DNA of 13,054 nt from Desulfuromonadaceae bacterium (GTDB lineage: Bacteria > Desulfobacterota > Desulfuromonadia > Desulfuromonadales > Desulfuromonadaceae). Below the pieces are notes generated by a model. It was not told the origin of the DNA and ran no database searches. It saw nothing but the letters and a program-made list of their open reading frames with translations. Below are positions 6,676-13,054 of the stretch, piece after piece. Position 1 is the first letter of the stretch. Every line of letters starts with the position of its first letter. The position numbers and the translations under genes were made by a program. Location: positions 1 through 13,054 of the forward strand of contig JAMOOS010000123.1 of assembly GCA_027065245.1 (NCBI GenBank), read 5' to 3'.

Positions 6676-8898
6676 CTAAAGGGTTGGCAAGGCGTCAAGC
6701 ATGGTGTTGTCACTGCTGCCGTTAAGCTGGAAGCCGACTACATTTAGGCTGGATGTAAACTGAATGTAGGTAGCGTTGGCAATGGAGGTGTTGAACAGTT
6801 TATCAGCCATGTCTACCTTCTTTTCATGGCCAGCCAGAGACAAGGTACTGGTGGCTACCGTGTTGCCGTTATCGTCGTAGGCGGTAAGGGCGATATTGGT
6901 TTGGTTGGCATTGGCATTTACAAAGGCAATGCCGGTCCAGCCTGTTTTGTCAATCTTTGGAAAGATGCCGCTGACACTTTGGATATCTACACAGCCGTAG
7001 CCGGCCAGTTGCTTGCCGCTGTTGGTGCCGAATAGCTCCAGCCCGGTAAGATCAACGGAAGATTGCAGGCCGAACCATGCCGTACCAGCCGGAAGTTCAA
7101 GCTGAGTAACAGTGCCAAGGTATTTGCTGCCGGCGTCTATGGTGAGCATCTGTGGTGTCAGTTCTGTGCCGCTGGCGGTATACGGTCTTATGGTGATATT
7201 GCCACCACTGTTGCCGGAGTTGCAGGCAGCTATACCTGTCCACCAGGTGGTGTCGCTGGCGATATGGGGGAAGTACATGTTTTTGGTGGCGTGGTCAAAC
7301 AGCAGGTTGCCGCTCAACTGGTTGCCGCTGCCGAACAGTTGCAGACCGGCAATATCCTTGGCGCCGGTAATGGCTGCCCACTTCAAATTTGGCTGTGCCT
7401 GCCCGTTGAACAGGGAGCGTACCGTAAAAGCTCTGTGAGCCTTGGGCGGCAAGTCCACCAGCTTGGCGCCGCCATCGTTGAAGATTATTGATATGGTGCG
7501 ATAATCTTCGCCGGTGTTTACCAGGCTTATACCGGTCCACCAGTCGCTGTCCGAGGCAATATGGGGTACATACAGGATACCGGGACCGATGGTCTTGATG
7601 GCGGGGATGGCAACTCGATAGCTGCCATTGATGTAAAACTTCAGATACCCTTTGATGGCGTCGGATGTGGAGGATAACACTATCTGGCGCACTTTTGATG
7701 CGCTGCTGCCATATTCGCTGGCAATGTCTATCTCTTTGCGTCCGTGAGGTTTGAGAGAGTAGATTTTTTTGCCGGCTATGGTTGCACCGGCATCATCCAT
7801 TGCCAGCAGTTCTATGTTGTCCAGATAATCGTTGCTGGTATTGATGAAGGCGATTTCGGTGCCCCAGCTGTTGTCACTGGCTATATGGGGATAGTAGAGC
7901 TTGTGATTGGCAGAAGTAGACTCACCGCCGCTTAGCGTCATGAACGTCATCGCTTCATGATCCAGTGGCCCCTGGTCGGAATTGTAACTGCCACCCCACG
8001 TCATAGCGTTGTTGGCATTCTGTTGCCAGGTGTCACGCACATATACAGTGTTTGGTTTTGCGTAGCCGTAAGCCAGCATTACGTGGCCGGTAACGTGGAT
8101 TATTGCTGGCCGACCGGCATCAATTTCTTTGACAAAATCGTTGAAAGTACATCCGCCGCTGTATTTGCTGTCTATGTACTGGTTTTGCAACGAGTTTACG
8201 TTGTATCCTTGGCGTTTTATCCATTCGTAGATGCCGTAGATGGCACTGGTATCCTGTTCCCCGAACTTTTCCACATCGGCCAGGGTAAATGGATCACCTG
8301 ATTGCCAGTACCAAAAATTTGTTCCACCATCCCTGTTGTCGGCGGAATCCTTGCTGGTTTCCATAAAATCTGCCAGGCAGTTGTCCTGGTGCCCGCCGGG
8401 ATTCGGATCATTGCCAGAATCACCGTAATGGACATAGTAGTCAGCAATATGTTCTTTACTGGCCATGGTATCAAGTACGATCTGGTTGGAGCCGCTGAAG
8501 GTGTCCAGTTCAGCTACGCCACCTGGCACCAGACTGCTGTAGCCCTTGCCGTTGTAGCCATTGCGGTCGTAATAGCCCAGCATCATTCCCGCCGAGGTTG
8601 GTGCACAGCCGTAGTACCATTTGTAGTCCGGTACCGAACCGGGCAATGCTCCCATCTCGGCGCGTACGGCTATGCGGCCATCCGGTGCCTGAAAATAGAC
8701 TTTCCCCTGTTTTGAGTCACGATGGATGCGAATCAGCTTGTTGGCAGAAAACACCAGCTTACGCGCCAAAACGCGGCCATCGTCGCAGCGATAGTAGTAC
8801 GTATCGCCTTTGTGGTGTAACAGCTCAAAGGCGATTGCGTTGCCGTTGAACTGCATGACCGCCAGCATAACAATGACTGACAGAATACGAATTACCAT
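6676..8898 (-). CDS. Secreted C39-like cysteine peptidase with four repeated C-terminal modules
   Basis: A 740-residue protein with a signal peptide (residues 1-23, hydrophobic ILSVIVMLAVMQF, cleavage near AIAF). Residues 90-325 resemble the C39-like peptidase family: WYYGCAPTSAGMMLGYYD with the nucleophile-position C98, AIIHVTGHVMLAYGY with H272, and TVYVRDTW with D289 give a Cys-His-Asp arrangement. About 100-residue modules then repeat four times, beginning near 336, 443, 542 and 645. The first three start with YPHIASDNSWGTEIAF, VPHIASDSDWWTGISL and FPHIASDTTWWTGIAA; the fourth is shortened (FPKIDKTGWTGIAF). These look like beta-rich surface or adhesion modules. The ribosome binding site AAGGAAG is 4 bases before the ATG. 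It stands alone: the bidirectional terminator lies downstream and a repeat-rich gap upstream. The substrate is unknown, and peptidase activity is inferred. Confidence 0.85.
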   Translation of the reverse strand: MVIRILSVIVMLAVMQFNGNAIAFELLHHKGDTYYYRCDDGRVLARKLVFSANKLIRIHRDSKQGKVYFQAPDGRIAVRAEMGALPGSVPDYKWYYGCAPTSAGMMLGYYDRNGYNGKGYSSLVPGGVAELDTFSGSNQIVLDTMASKEHIADYYVHYGDSGNDPNPGGHQDNCLADFMETSKDSADNRDGGTNFWYWQSGDPFTLADVEKFGEQDTSAIYGIYEWIKRQGYNVNSLQNQYIDSKYSGGCTFNDFVKEIDAGRPAIIHVTGHVMLAYGYAKPNTVYVRDTWQQNANNAMTWGGSYNSDQGPLDHEAMTFMTLSGGESTSANHKLYYPHIASDNSWGTEIAFINTSNDYLDNIELLAMDDAGATIAGKKIYSLKPHGRKEIDIASEYGSSASKVRQIVLSSTSDAIKGYLKFYINGSYRVAIPAIKTIGPGILYVPHIASDSDWWTGISLVNTGEDYRTISIIFNDGGAKLVDLPPKAHRAFTVRSLFNGQAQPNLKWAAITGAKDIAGLQLFGSGNQLSGNLLFDHATKNMYFPHIASDTTWWTGIAACNSGNSGGNITIRPYTASGTELTPQMLTIDAGSKYLGTVTQLELPAGTAWFGLQSSVDLTGLELFGTNSGKQLAGYGCVDIQSVSGIFPKIDKTGWTGIAFVNANANQTNIALTAYDDNGNTVATSTLSLAGHEKKVDMADKLFNTSIANATYIQFTSSLNVVGFQLNGSSDNTMLDALPTL

Positions 8899-8997
8899 GG
8901 CACTTCCTTTCTTTGCTGATTCTATCGGGGAAAACGGCGATGTTTGTCAGCAGTCATGATATCAATCTGCCGGGTAAAATCCCAGGAGCCTTTCGGG

Positions 8998-9061
8998 CTT
9001 TCCATGAATCGGCGGCAAAACTGTCTGATCGGTTCATGTTTTCGCTTCGATCCGTAAAGTC
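8998..9061 (+). repeat. Intergenic repeat, copy 2 of 3
   Basis: It starts CTTTCCATGAATCGGCGG, as copy 1 does, and ends CTTCGATCCGTAAAGTC, as copy 3 does. The central stem is partly lost (GGCGGC-AAA-ACTGTC). A tail TATATCACATTAG at 9107-9119 lies exactly as far beyond this copy as TATACCGCATTAG lies beyond copy 3, so copies 2 and 3 seem to be a diverged duplication of a unit of about 122 bp. The gap 8899-9353 holds nothing else except the RBS/promoter region of the peptidase gene and a terminator; no promoter stands out. Confidence 0.8.
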
Positions 9062-9182
9062 AGTCAGGTTTTTGGCAGACATTGATTTAACCGCACCGAG
9101 TAAGAGTATATCACATTAGAAAAATTTGCGAAAGATAATATGTTGTCGGCAATTACGTTTTGTGTTGTTTGGGCTTGTCGGT

Positions 9183-9247
9183 CTTTCCAAAAAACGGCGG
9201 TAAAACCGTCTGGTCGGTTCATATCTATTGCTTCGATTCGTAAAGTC
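9183..9247 (+). repeat. Intergenic repeat, copy 3 of 3
   Basis: It carries the core CGGCGGTAAAACCGTCTGG and the end CTTCGATTCGTAAAGTC, in the same orientation as the other copies and 185 bp from copy 2. An 11-bp perfect inverted repeat, GTTGTTTGGGC (9164-9174) and GCCCAAACAAC (9279-9289), flanks it. It lies just downstream of the terminator of the cbiK gene, which reads leftward. Confidence 0.8.
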
Positions 9248-9266
9248 CAACAGCCCCACGGATGAT

Positions 9267-9313
9267 AAAAAAACACCTGCCCAAACAACGACTATACCGC
9301 ATTAGGGCAGGCG
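9267..9313 (-). terminator. Terminator of the porin-cbiK operon
   Basis: Read on the minus strand, CGCCTGCCC pairs with GGGCAGGTG (9 bp, one G.U) around a 22-base loop and is followed by seven T residues (complement of 9267-9273). It lies 41 bp after the cbiK stop and ends the operon. The long loop makes it less strong than the other terminators in the window. Confidence 0.78.
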
Positions 9314-9353
9314 TTTAAAACGCTTGCAAATATAAATAACAACTGAACGGGTA

Positions 9354-10316
9354 TTACTTTTTGACAAGCTCCTTTAGATGCTCAACATAAATATCCGCCC
9401 AGGCGTCATTTTCTCCCAGACCTTTCAGCTCGGTGATTACACTGATGCCGTTTTTCTCCAGTTGCTTCTTCCACGAATCGTCGTCATCGCCGGCCATATC
9501 GTTGTTGGCGTGGTCGCCTGCGACTACCATCATCGGCTTGAGGAACACTTTTTTAACGCCGGTGTGTTTCAATTGCGTCAGTACATCGTCAAAAGAGGGA
9601 AAGCCCTCTACGGTGCCGACAAATATCGCGGTATCGGGGTAGGCGCGGCGCAGCATCTGTTGGAATTCAGCGTAGATGCCGGTGCTGAAGAATTCGTTGC
9701 CATGGCCCATGTAGACTAAAGCGGCACCGTGTTTTGCCGCTGTGGCCACATCGTCTTTAAGGGTGGCTACAGCTTTTTGCATATCTTCGTGGTAGGGGTG
9801 GTCATCGCCGGGTTTGCCTAGCGCCGGGCGGCCGATGGCCAGTTTGCTGAAGGGCATAAAGCGCGCTTTTATGGTTTTAATGCTGTTAAGCCCGGCCACG
9901 TAGGAGCACAGATCGCGGTATTCCTCACCGGCGTAGATGTGGGTCGGCTGCACATAGATGGTGCGGTAACCAGCATCCTGCAACGTGGCGATGGTGGCCA
10001 ACGGCCCCTGCACGTACATTATCTGGCGCGGAATGTCGGGATGCTGCTGCTGAAATTTTTTATCGTGCTGGCGCTTGTGCCAGATGTTGCGGATGATATT
10101 GGAGGTGAACGCCAGACGTACCTCGTAATCGGGAAACGCTTTTTGTACCCGGTTTTCAATGTTGAGCAGGGCTTTGAGGGCCTGTGGCCAGGTGGTGCCA
10201 AAACTGGCCAGCACAATAGCGCGTTTGTGCTGTTTTTGTGGTTTGTTGGCGGCGGCGGGCAGAGCGGTACCGCCAACCAGCGTCAGGGCGAGTAGTATTG
10301 CAGCGGTTTTTTTCAT
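9354..10316 (-). CDS. cbiK: Periplasmic sirohydrochlorin cobaltochelatase
   Basis: A 320-residue class II chelatase that inserts a metal, classically Co2+, into sirohydrochlorin in the anaerobic cobalamin pathway. The body matches CbiK: IVLASFGTTWPQAL near 34-47, YVQPTHIYAGEEY (121-133), VYMGHGNEF with the metal-site H205, FVGTVEGFPS with E237, and MMVVAGDHANNDMAGDD with H269. A signal peptide (KKTAAILLALTLVGGTALPAAA, 2-23) marks it as exported, like the periplasmic CbiK form of Desulfovibrio vulgaris; the ordinary pathway enzyme is cytoplasmic. Start choice is firm: GGAGG lies 8 bases upstream and overlaps the stop of the porin gene (TAGGAGG). It is the second gene of an operon under a cobalamin riboswitch. 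Its true substrate outside the cytoplasm (cobalt, iron, tetrapyrrole sequestration or delivery) is unknown. Confidence 0.93.
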   Translation of the reverse strand: MKKTAAILLALTLVGGTALPAAANKPQKQHKRAIVLASFGTTWPQALKALLNIENRVQKAFPDYEVRLAFTSNIIRNIWHKRQHDKKFQQQHPDIPRQIMYVQGPLATIATLQDAGYRTIYVQPTHIYAGEEYRDLCSYVAGLNSIKTIKARFMPFSKLAIGRPALGKPGDDHPYHEDMQKAVATLKDDVATAAKHGAALVYMGHGNEFFSTGIYAEFQQMLRRAYPDTAIFVGTVEGFPSFDDVLTQLKHTGVKKVFLKPMMVVAGDHANNDMAGDDDDSWKKQLEKNGISVITELKGLGENDAWADIYVEHLKELVKK

Positions 10317-10328
10317 GATGTAATCCTC

Positions 10329-11501
10329 CTAAAATTCGTAGGCCAGTTGTGCCGTCATGGAATCGGCACTTTCATTTGTGCCGCCGTCACGCACGGAATA
10401 GTCTTCATCGTGAGCGTATTCAAGGCTGATGGCGGTATCGTCATACAAGCTGAAGCCGATGCTGGCCAGGTAGCGCTCCTCCGGCAGGAATCCGGCCAGA
10501 TCGTCGCTGCCCTGGAAGACAATGGCAAATGTTGTCTCATGGGTGCCGATGGCGGTGGTATAAGCGGCTTCGATGTTAAAGGTGTACGGTTCTATGTCAT
10601 CACCGGCCACGTCGAGCTCGTCTAAGGCGGTGATGTATTCACCGATGATGGTCAGGCCGGAGAAACCGGTCATGATATGCAGACCCAGGCCGGGAATGTA
10701 GTCGCCATCAGTGGCAAAAGCGCCGAATTCGTCGCACAGATTGTCGGAATCAAACAGGGAGCTGGTGTAGCTTACATCGGCCTGGGCGGTCAGATTGTCA
10801 TTTTCAATGCTGTAGCCTAAGTGGGCGCCGTACTGTTCGATGGTGCTGGTGGAATCCCCTTCGTTGGTGTCGCCGTTAAAGGCGTATACAGCAGCGTGCA
10901 GGTTGTCACCTTCGTAGCCAATTTGTACTGCGCTTTCCTGGCTTTCAGCCATCTCTTGTGTGAGAGGATCGGAGATCATGAAGGTAGTGAAGTTGCCAAA
11001 CGGGATATACATCCGTCCGGCACTGAGATAAAGGGGCGTTTTGTCGTTATCACCCAGGGTGATAAAGGCTTCGTCAATCACTACGTCGTCGTCGCTGTCT
11101 TCTTCGTACAAAAACAGTACGTGGCCGCGCACCCATTTGTGTACCTGCGCGTCAACGCCAAATTCCATTGTGGCCAGTGTGACATCACTGCTGCTGTCGT
11201 CGGCGTAATTCTTGCTGTAATTGGCTTCCACTTCGATGGTGCCGCTAAAGCTGAGGCTGTTGACCACCTGCTCGACAATCTGCTGCTGTTCTCCTTTGGA
11301 GATGGACGGTTTTTCAATAGGGTGAGGGTTGTCGGCGGCCATTTGCTGTAGCCGTTTTGCCAGGATTTCCTCTACTTTCTGCTCAATAAGACGTTGCATT
11401 TCCGGCGTAAGTTGCGGTTCGGCGGCGCGGGTAATGGCAGGGAAGGTTGTCACACCCAGCAGCAGGGCGATAAACAACAATTGTTTCAGCAATCTGGTCA
11501 T
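10329..11501 (-). CDS. LbtU-like outer-membrane porin
   Basis: A 390-residue protein with a signal peptide (about 1-26, LLFIALLLGVTTFPAITRAA), then a helical, probably coiled-coil region (30-60, PEMQRLIEQKVEEILAKRLQ), then a long stretch of alternating beta-strand character ending in the outer-membrane signature AYEF with a terminal phenylalanine. Segments such as GTIEVEANYSKNYADD, LYLSAGRMYIPFGNF and TSTIEQYGAHLGYSIENDNL fit porins annotated as 'LbtU family siderophore porin'; LbtU itself is a Legionella legiobactin receptor. GGAGG precedes the ATG by about 12 bases. It is first in an operon with secreted cbiK, 12 bp apart, behind a cobalamin riboswitch. This suggests a role in uptake of a corrinoid, cobalt chelate or tetrapyrrole, not a generic pore; that is inference from context. 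Confidence 0.85.
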   Translation of the reverse strand: MTRLLKQLLFIALLLGVTTFPAITRAAEPQLTPEMQRLIEQKVEEILAKRLQQMAADNPHPIEKPSISKGEQQQIVEQVVNSLSFSGTIEVEANYSKNYADDSSSDVTLATMEFGVDAQVHKWVRGHVLFLYEEDSDDDVVIDEAFITLGDNDKTPLYLSAGRMYIPFGNFTTFMISDPLTQEMAESQESAVQIGYEGDNLHAAVYAFNGDTNEGDSTSTIEQYGAHLGYSIENDNLTAQADVSYTSSLFDSDNLCDEFGAFATDGDYIPGLGLHIMTGFSGLTIIGEYITALDELDVAGDDIEPYTFNIEAAYTTAIGTHETTFAIVFQGSDDLAGFLPEERYLASIGFSLYDDTAISLEYAHDEDYSVRDGGTNESADSMTAQLAYEF

Positions 11502-11561
11502 AAATGTGCTTCCTCCTTGTTCTCGTTAAACGATACGCCGCCAGCAATGGACGGCAGATAC

Positions 11562-11594
11562 AAAAAAACCCGCAATATCGTGTGATATTGCGGG
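11562..11594 (-). terminator. Terminator of the riboswitch expression platform
   Basis: On the minus strand a perfect 11-bp stem, CCCGCAATATC / GATATTGCGGG, with a 4-base loop is followed by seven T residues. It lies between the cobalamin riboswitch and the porin gene, 61 bp before the porin ATG, as expected for an attenuator that stops transcription when cobalamin is bound. A competing hairpin (GCGGATG at 11613-11607 with CATCCCCGC at 11598-11590, a 2-base bulge) overlaps its 5' arm and could act as the antiterminator. Confidence 0.88.
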
Positions 11595-11640
11595 GATGCC
11601 GTTTTTCATCCGCTACGCGTACTTGTCGATTCATGTCCGG

Positions 11641-11660
11641 CGGACGGCTGATGCCGCCCG
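11641..11660 (-). promoter_or_regulatory. Leader hairpin between riboswitch and terminator
   Basis: On the minus strand CGGGCGGC pairs with GCCGTCCG (8 bp, one G.U) closed by an ATCA loop. It sits in the leader between the aptamer and the attenuator. It has no T-tract, so it is not a terminator itself; a role in spacing or in the switch is a guess. Confidence 0.4.
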
Positions 11661-11713
11661 TGCTGTGTCTGCCGCCTCAATCCGCGAAGGGGCAATAGAC
11701 GCCGGTCATGTAG

Positions 11714-11892
11714 CGCAGGCAGGTCTTCTGGCTTCCGGGTTAGCCTACTTGTCACCCCTTCCCGTGTTGATGGCACAGTGGGTGTGTGTGACGTTCGTAA
11801 CCGGTTACAGCGGCGGGTCCGCGACGGATTTGCACCGTTCTTCCCTTGCCGGACGGATGGAACCGTCGGCAGCCGATAAGGGCACCTGTTTG
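11714..11892 (-). ncRNA. Cobalamin riboswitch aptamer
   Basis: Read on the minus strand, the segment carries the conserved parts of the B12 element in order. They are the outer stem arm CAGGT, the core AAGGGAAGAACGGTG then CAAATCCGTCGCGGACCCGC, CGCTGTAACCGG, and the B12 box AAGCCAGAAGACCTGCC near the 3' end (about 11717-11735), whose ACCTG closes the outer stem. These match the family pattern GGGAA-N-GGTGnAAnTCC...GCTGT...GCCAGnAGACCTGCC. It precedes the porin and secreted cbiK genes, separated from them by a strong terminator, so bound cobalamin should shut expression off. That sign is inferred from the terminator and from the usual behaviour of the family. Confidence 0.95.
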
Positions 11893-11899
11893 ACTGTTC

Positions 11900-11929
11900 T
11901 ATGTAGCCTATGGGATGATACCGTGTCAA
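11900..11929 (-). promoter_or_regulatory. Promoter of the riboswitch-controlled operon
   Basis: On the minus strand a perfect -35 TTGACA (complement of 11924-11929) is followed after 18 bases by TACATA (complement of 11900-11905), a weak -10. A start site near 11893 falls at the very beginning of the aptamer, which supports the call. Confidence 0.6.
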
Positions 11930-12011
11930 TCAAAGATTGTTTTTTTATCGATCTCTAAAAAAGAAGGGGGGCTGCCGCTATGGAGCTTTTTGCCGGTGGC
12001 GCTATTTTATC

Positions 12012-12503
12012 ATGAGTAGAAAAAACTATATGACTCCAGCCTGCGCCCGGCGCATAAAGGCTGAAATTCACGATTTGCTGCGCGTGCAACGTCCGCAGAT
12101 GGTGGAAACAGTGGCGTGGGCGGCTTCCAACGGCGACCGTTCCGAGAACGCCGATTATCATTACGGTAAAAAACGGTTGCGCGAAATCGACCGGCGTATC
12201 CGTTATCTGTCTGGCCTGATGGACGCGGCGGTAATTGTCGATCCGCTGGAGCAGGGGGAGCGCGCCGGTGACAAGGTGCTGTTCGGTTGTACCGTTACTG
12301 TAGCCGACGCAGCCGGGCGCGAGCGCACCGTGAGCATTGTCGGCTGCGACGAGATCGATCCGGAACGCGGGCGCATCAGTTGGCAGTCGCCGCTGGGACG
12401 GGCGCTGCTGGGTCGGCATCTGGATGACGAGGTGGTGGTAAACACGCCGGCGGGGCGCGAGGAACTGGAGATAGTCGCCGTCGCCTATCTGCCGCTGGAC
12501 TGA
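12012..12503 (+). CDS. greB: Transcription elongation factor GreB
   Basis: A 163-residue Gre factor that rescues backtracked RNA polymerase by stimulating cleavage of the nascent RNA 3' end. The N-terminal coiled coil (about 7-75) carries RRIKAEIHDLLRVQRPQMVE, then the signature ASNGDRSENADYHYGKKRLR, with the acidic tip residues D42 and E45; YGKKRLREIDRRIR is GreB-like. The C-terminal FKBP-like domain (about 85-160) includes VGCDEIDPERGRISWQSPLG. The start at MSRKNYMTPA gives the family length; an upstream in-frame start at 11937 would add 25 residues unlike any Gre protein. No strong Shine-Dalgarno is seen (GGTGGC about 13 bases upstream). It is divergent from the riboswitch operon, sharing an intergenic region with it. 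Confidence 0.93.
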   Translation: MSRKNYMTPACARRIKAEIHDLLRVQRPQMVETVAWAASNGDRSENADYHYGKKRLREIDRRIRYLSGLMDAAVIVDPLEQGERAGDKVLFGCTVTVADAAGRERTVSIVGCDEIDPERGRISWQSPLGRALLGRHLDDEVVVNTPAGREELEIVAVAYLPLD

Positions 12504-12525
12504 GCAAAAAGATTGCCGCCAGCGG

Positions 12526-12554
12526 TTGACAAGCGCCAAAGCCGTGCTTATGTT
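12526..12554 (+). promoter_or_regulatory. Sigma70-type promoter for htpG
   Basis: A perfect -35 TTGACA (12526-12531), a 17-base spacer and a -10 TATGTT (12549-12554, four of six) lie in the gap between greB and htpG, 62 bases before the htpG ATG. No heat-shock sigma32-like sequence (CCCCAT) was seen. Confidence 0.65.
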
Positions 12555-12616
12555 CACGGGCGGAAATACATCAACAACAACAGCAATTTCAATATTCTCT
12601 GGAGGTAACACAGGTA

Positions 12617-13054
12617 ATGTCCGCTGATAAACACGAATTTAAGGCCGAAGTACAGAAAGTTCTCGACATGATGATCCACTCGCTGTACTCCAACAAGGAG
12701 ATATTTCTGCGCGAGTTGATCTCCAACGCTTCCGACGCCATCGACAAGGCGCGTTACCAGGCGTTGACCGACGCCAAAGTGGCCGAAGGCGGTGACGACT
12801 GGAAAATCCGCCTCACTGTCGATAAGGAGGCCGGCACCCTTACGGTAAGCGACAACGGCATCGGCATGACAAAAGAGGAAGCGGTAGCCGCCCTGGGCAC
12901 CATTGCGCATTCCGGCACCAAGGAGTTTATCCAGCTGCTTGAGAATCGCGCTGTTGAAGATAATCCCGAGCTTATCGGCCAGTTCGGTGTCGGTTTCTAC
13001 TCCGCCTTTATGGTGGCCGACGAAGTTACCGTAATCACCCGCAAGGCCGGTTGC
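12617..13054 (+). CDS. htpG: Molecular chaperone HtpG (Hsp90), N-terminal part (3' partial)
   Basis: The frame starts at the ATG at 12617, with GGAGGT 10 bases upstream, and stays open to the end of the window, giving 146 residues. They form the ATP-binding domain of bacterial Hsp90: HEFKAEVQKVLDMMIHSLYS, then NKEIFLRELISNASDAIDKA with the catalytic Glu/Asn helix, VSDNGIGMTKEE (the ADP-binding DNGIGM), GTIAHSGTKEF (lid start) and IGQFGVGFYSAFMVAD. It is an ATP-dependent cytoplasmic chaperone; the middle and dimerisation domains lie beyond the window. It has its own promoter, separate from greB. Confidence 0.97.
   Translation, partial: MSADKHEFKAEVQKVLDMMIHSLYSNKEIFLRELISNASDAIDKARYQALTDAKVAEGGDDWKIRLTVDKEAGTLTVSDNGIGMTKEEAVAALGTIAHSGTKEFIQLLENRAVEDNPELIGQFGVGFYSAFMVADEVTVITRKAGC

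Noticed and set aside
8913..9119. A 68-codon plus-strand frame in the intergenic repeat region
   Set aside because: It runs through repeat copy 2 and has no homologous-looking motif, so coding is unlikely.
11955..12611. A 218-codon open frame on the minus strand opposite greB
   Set aside because: It fully overlaps greB, which is unmistakable, and shows no recognisable motif or ribosome binding site.

Overview
The window reads as chromosomal DNA of a Gram-negative anaerobe. The best fit is a member of the Desulfuromonadales (Geobacter/Desulfuromonas/Pelobacter side of the old Deltaproteobacteria). This is inferred from a PpcA-type triheme cytochrome c7, a secreted CbiK-type cobaltochelatase paired with an LbtU-like outer-membrane porin, and a long secreted protein with repeated 'PHIASD..WWTGI' modules. 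There are no rRNA, tRNA, CRISPR or transposase genes.

Layout: (1) 1-1322, plus strand: the 3' end of an SH3-domain/coiled-coil/membrane-anchor protein, then an RluA-family pseudouridine synthase. (2) 1440-3346, minus strand: aguA-aguB, overlapping by 4 bp, which convert agmatine to putrescine via N-carbamoylputrescine. (3) 3431-3812, minus strand: a PpcA-like periplasmic triheme cytochrome with its own terminator and a perfect FNR-type palindrome just upstream of its ribosome binding site. (4) 4014-4922, plus strand: a RodZ-like architecture (cytoplasmic HTH, one membrane helix, exported domain) whose exported part ends in a dockerin/EF-hand-like calcium loop. (5) 5070-6038, plus strand: a trans-polyprenyl diphosphate synthase (IspB type) and its terminator. 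(6) 6265-6599, plus strand: a small unrecognised gene that looks frameshifted. (7) 6676-8898, minus strand: a secreted C39-like cysteine peptidase followed by four repeated beta-rich modules. (8) 8899-9353: a repeat-rich intergenic region. (9) 9354-11929, minus strand: promoter, cobalamin riboswitch, terminator, LbtU-like porin and periplasmic CbiK, forming a B12-controlled unit. (10) 12012-13054, plus strand: greB, then the start of htpG behind a good sigma70-type promoter.

Functional threads: polyamine synthesis from agmatine; anaerobic periplasmic electron transfer with a possible oxygen/redox-type switch; cobalt or tetrapyrrole handling across the outer membrane under corrinoid feedback; isoprenoid quinone side-chain synthesis; transcription-elongation rescue and protein folding. 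The least ordinary items are the HTH-membrane-dockerin-like protein, the riboswitch-porin-secreted CbiK unit, the frameshifted small gene, and an intergenic repeat of about 65 bp present three times, one copy of which supplies the stop codon of the pseudouridine synthase gene.
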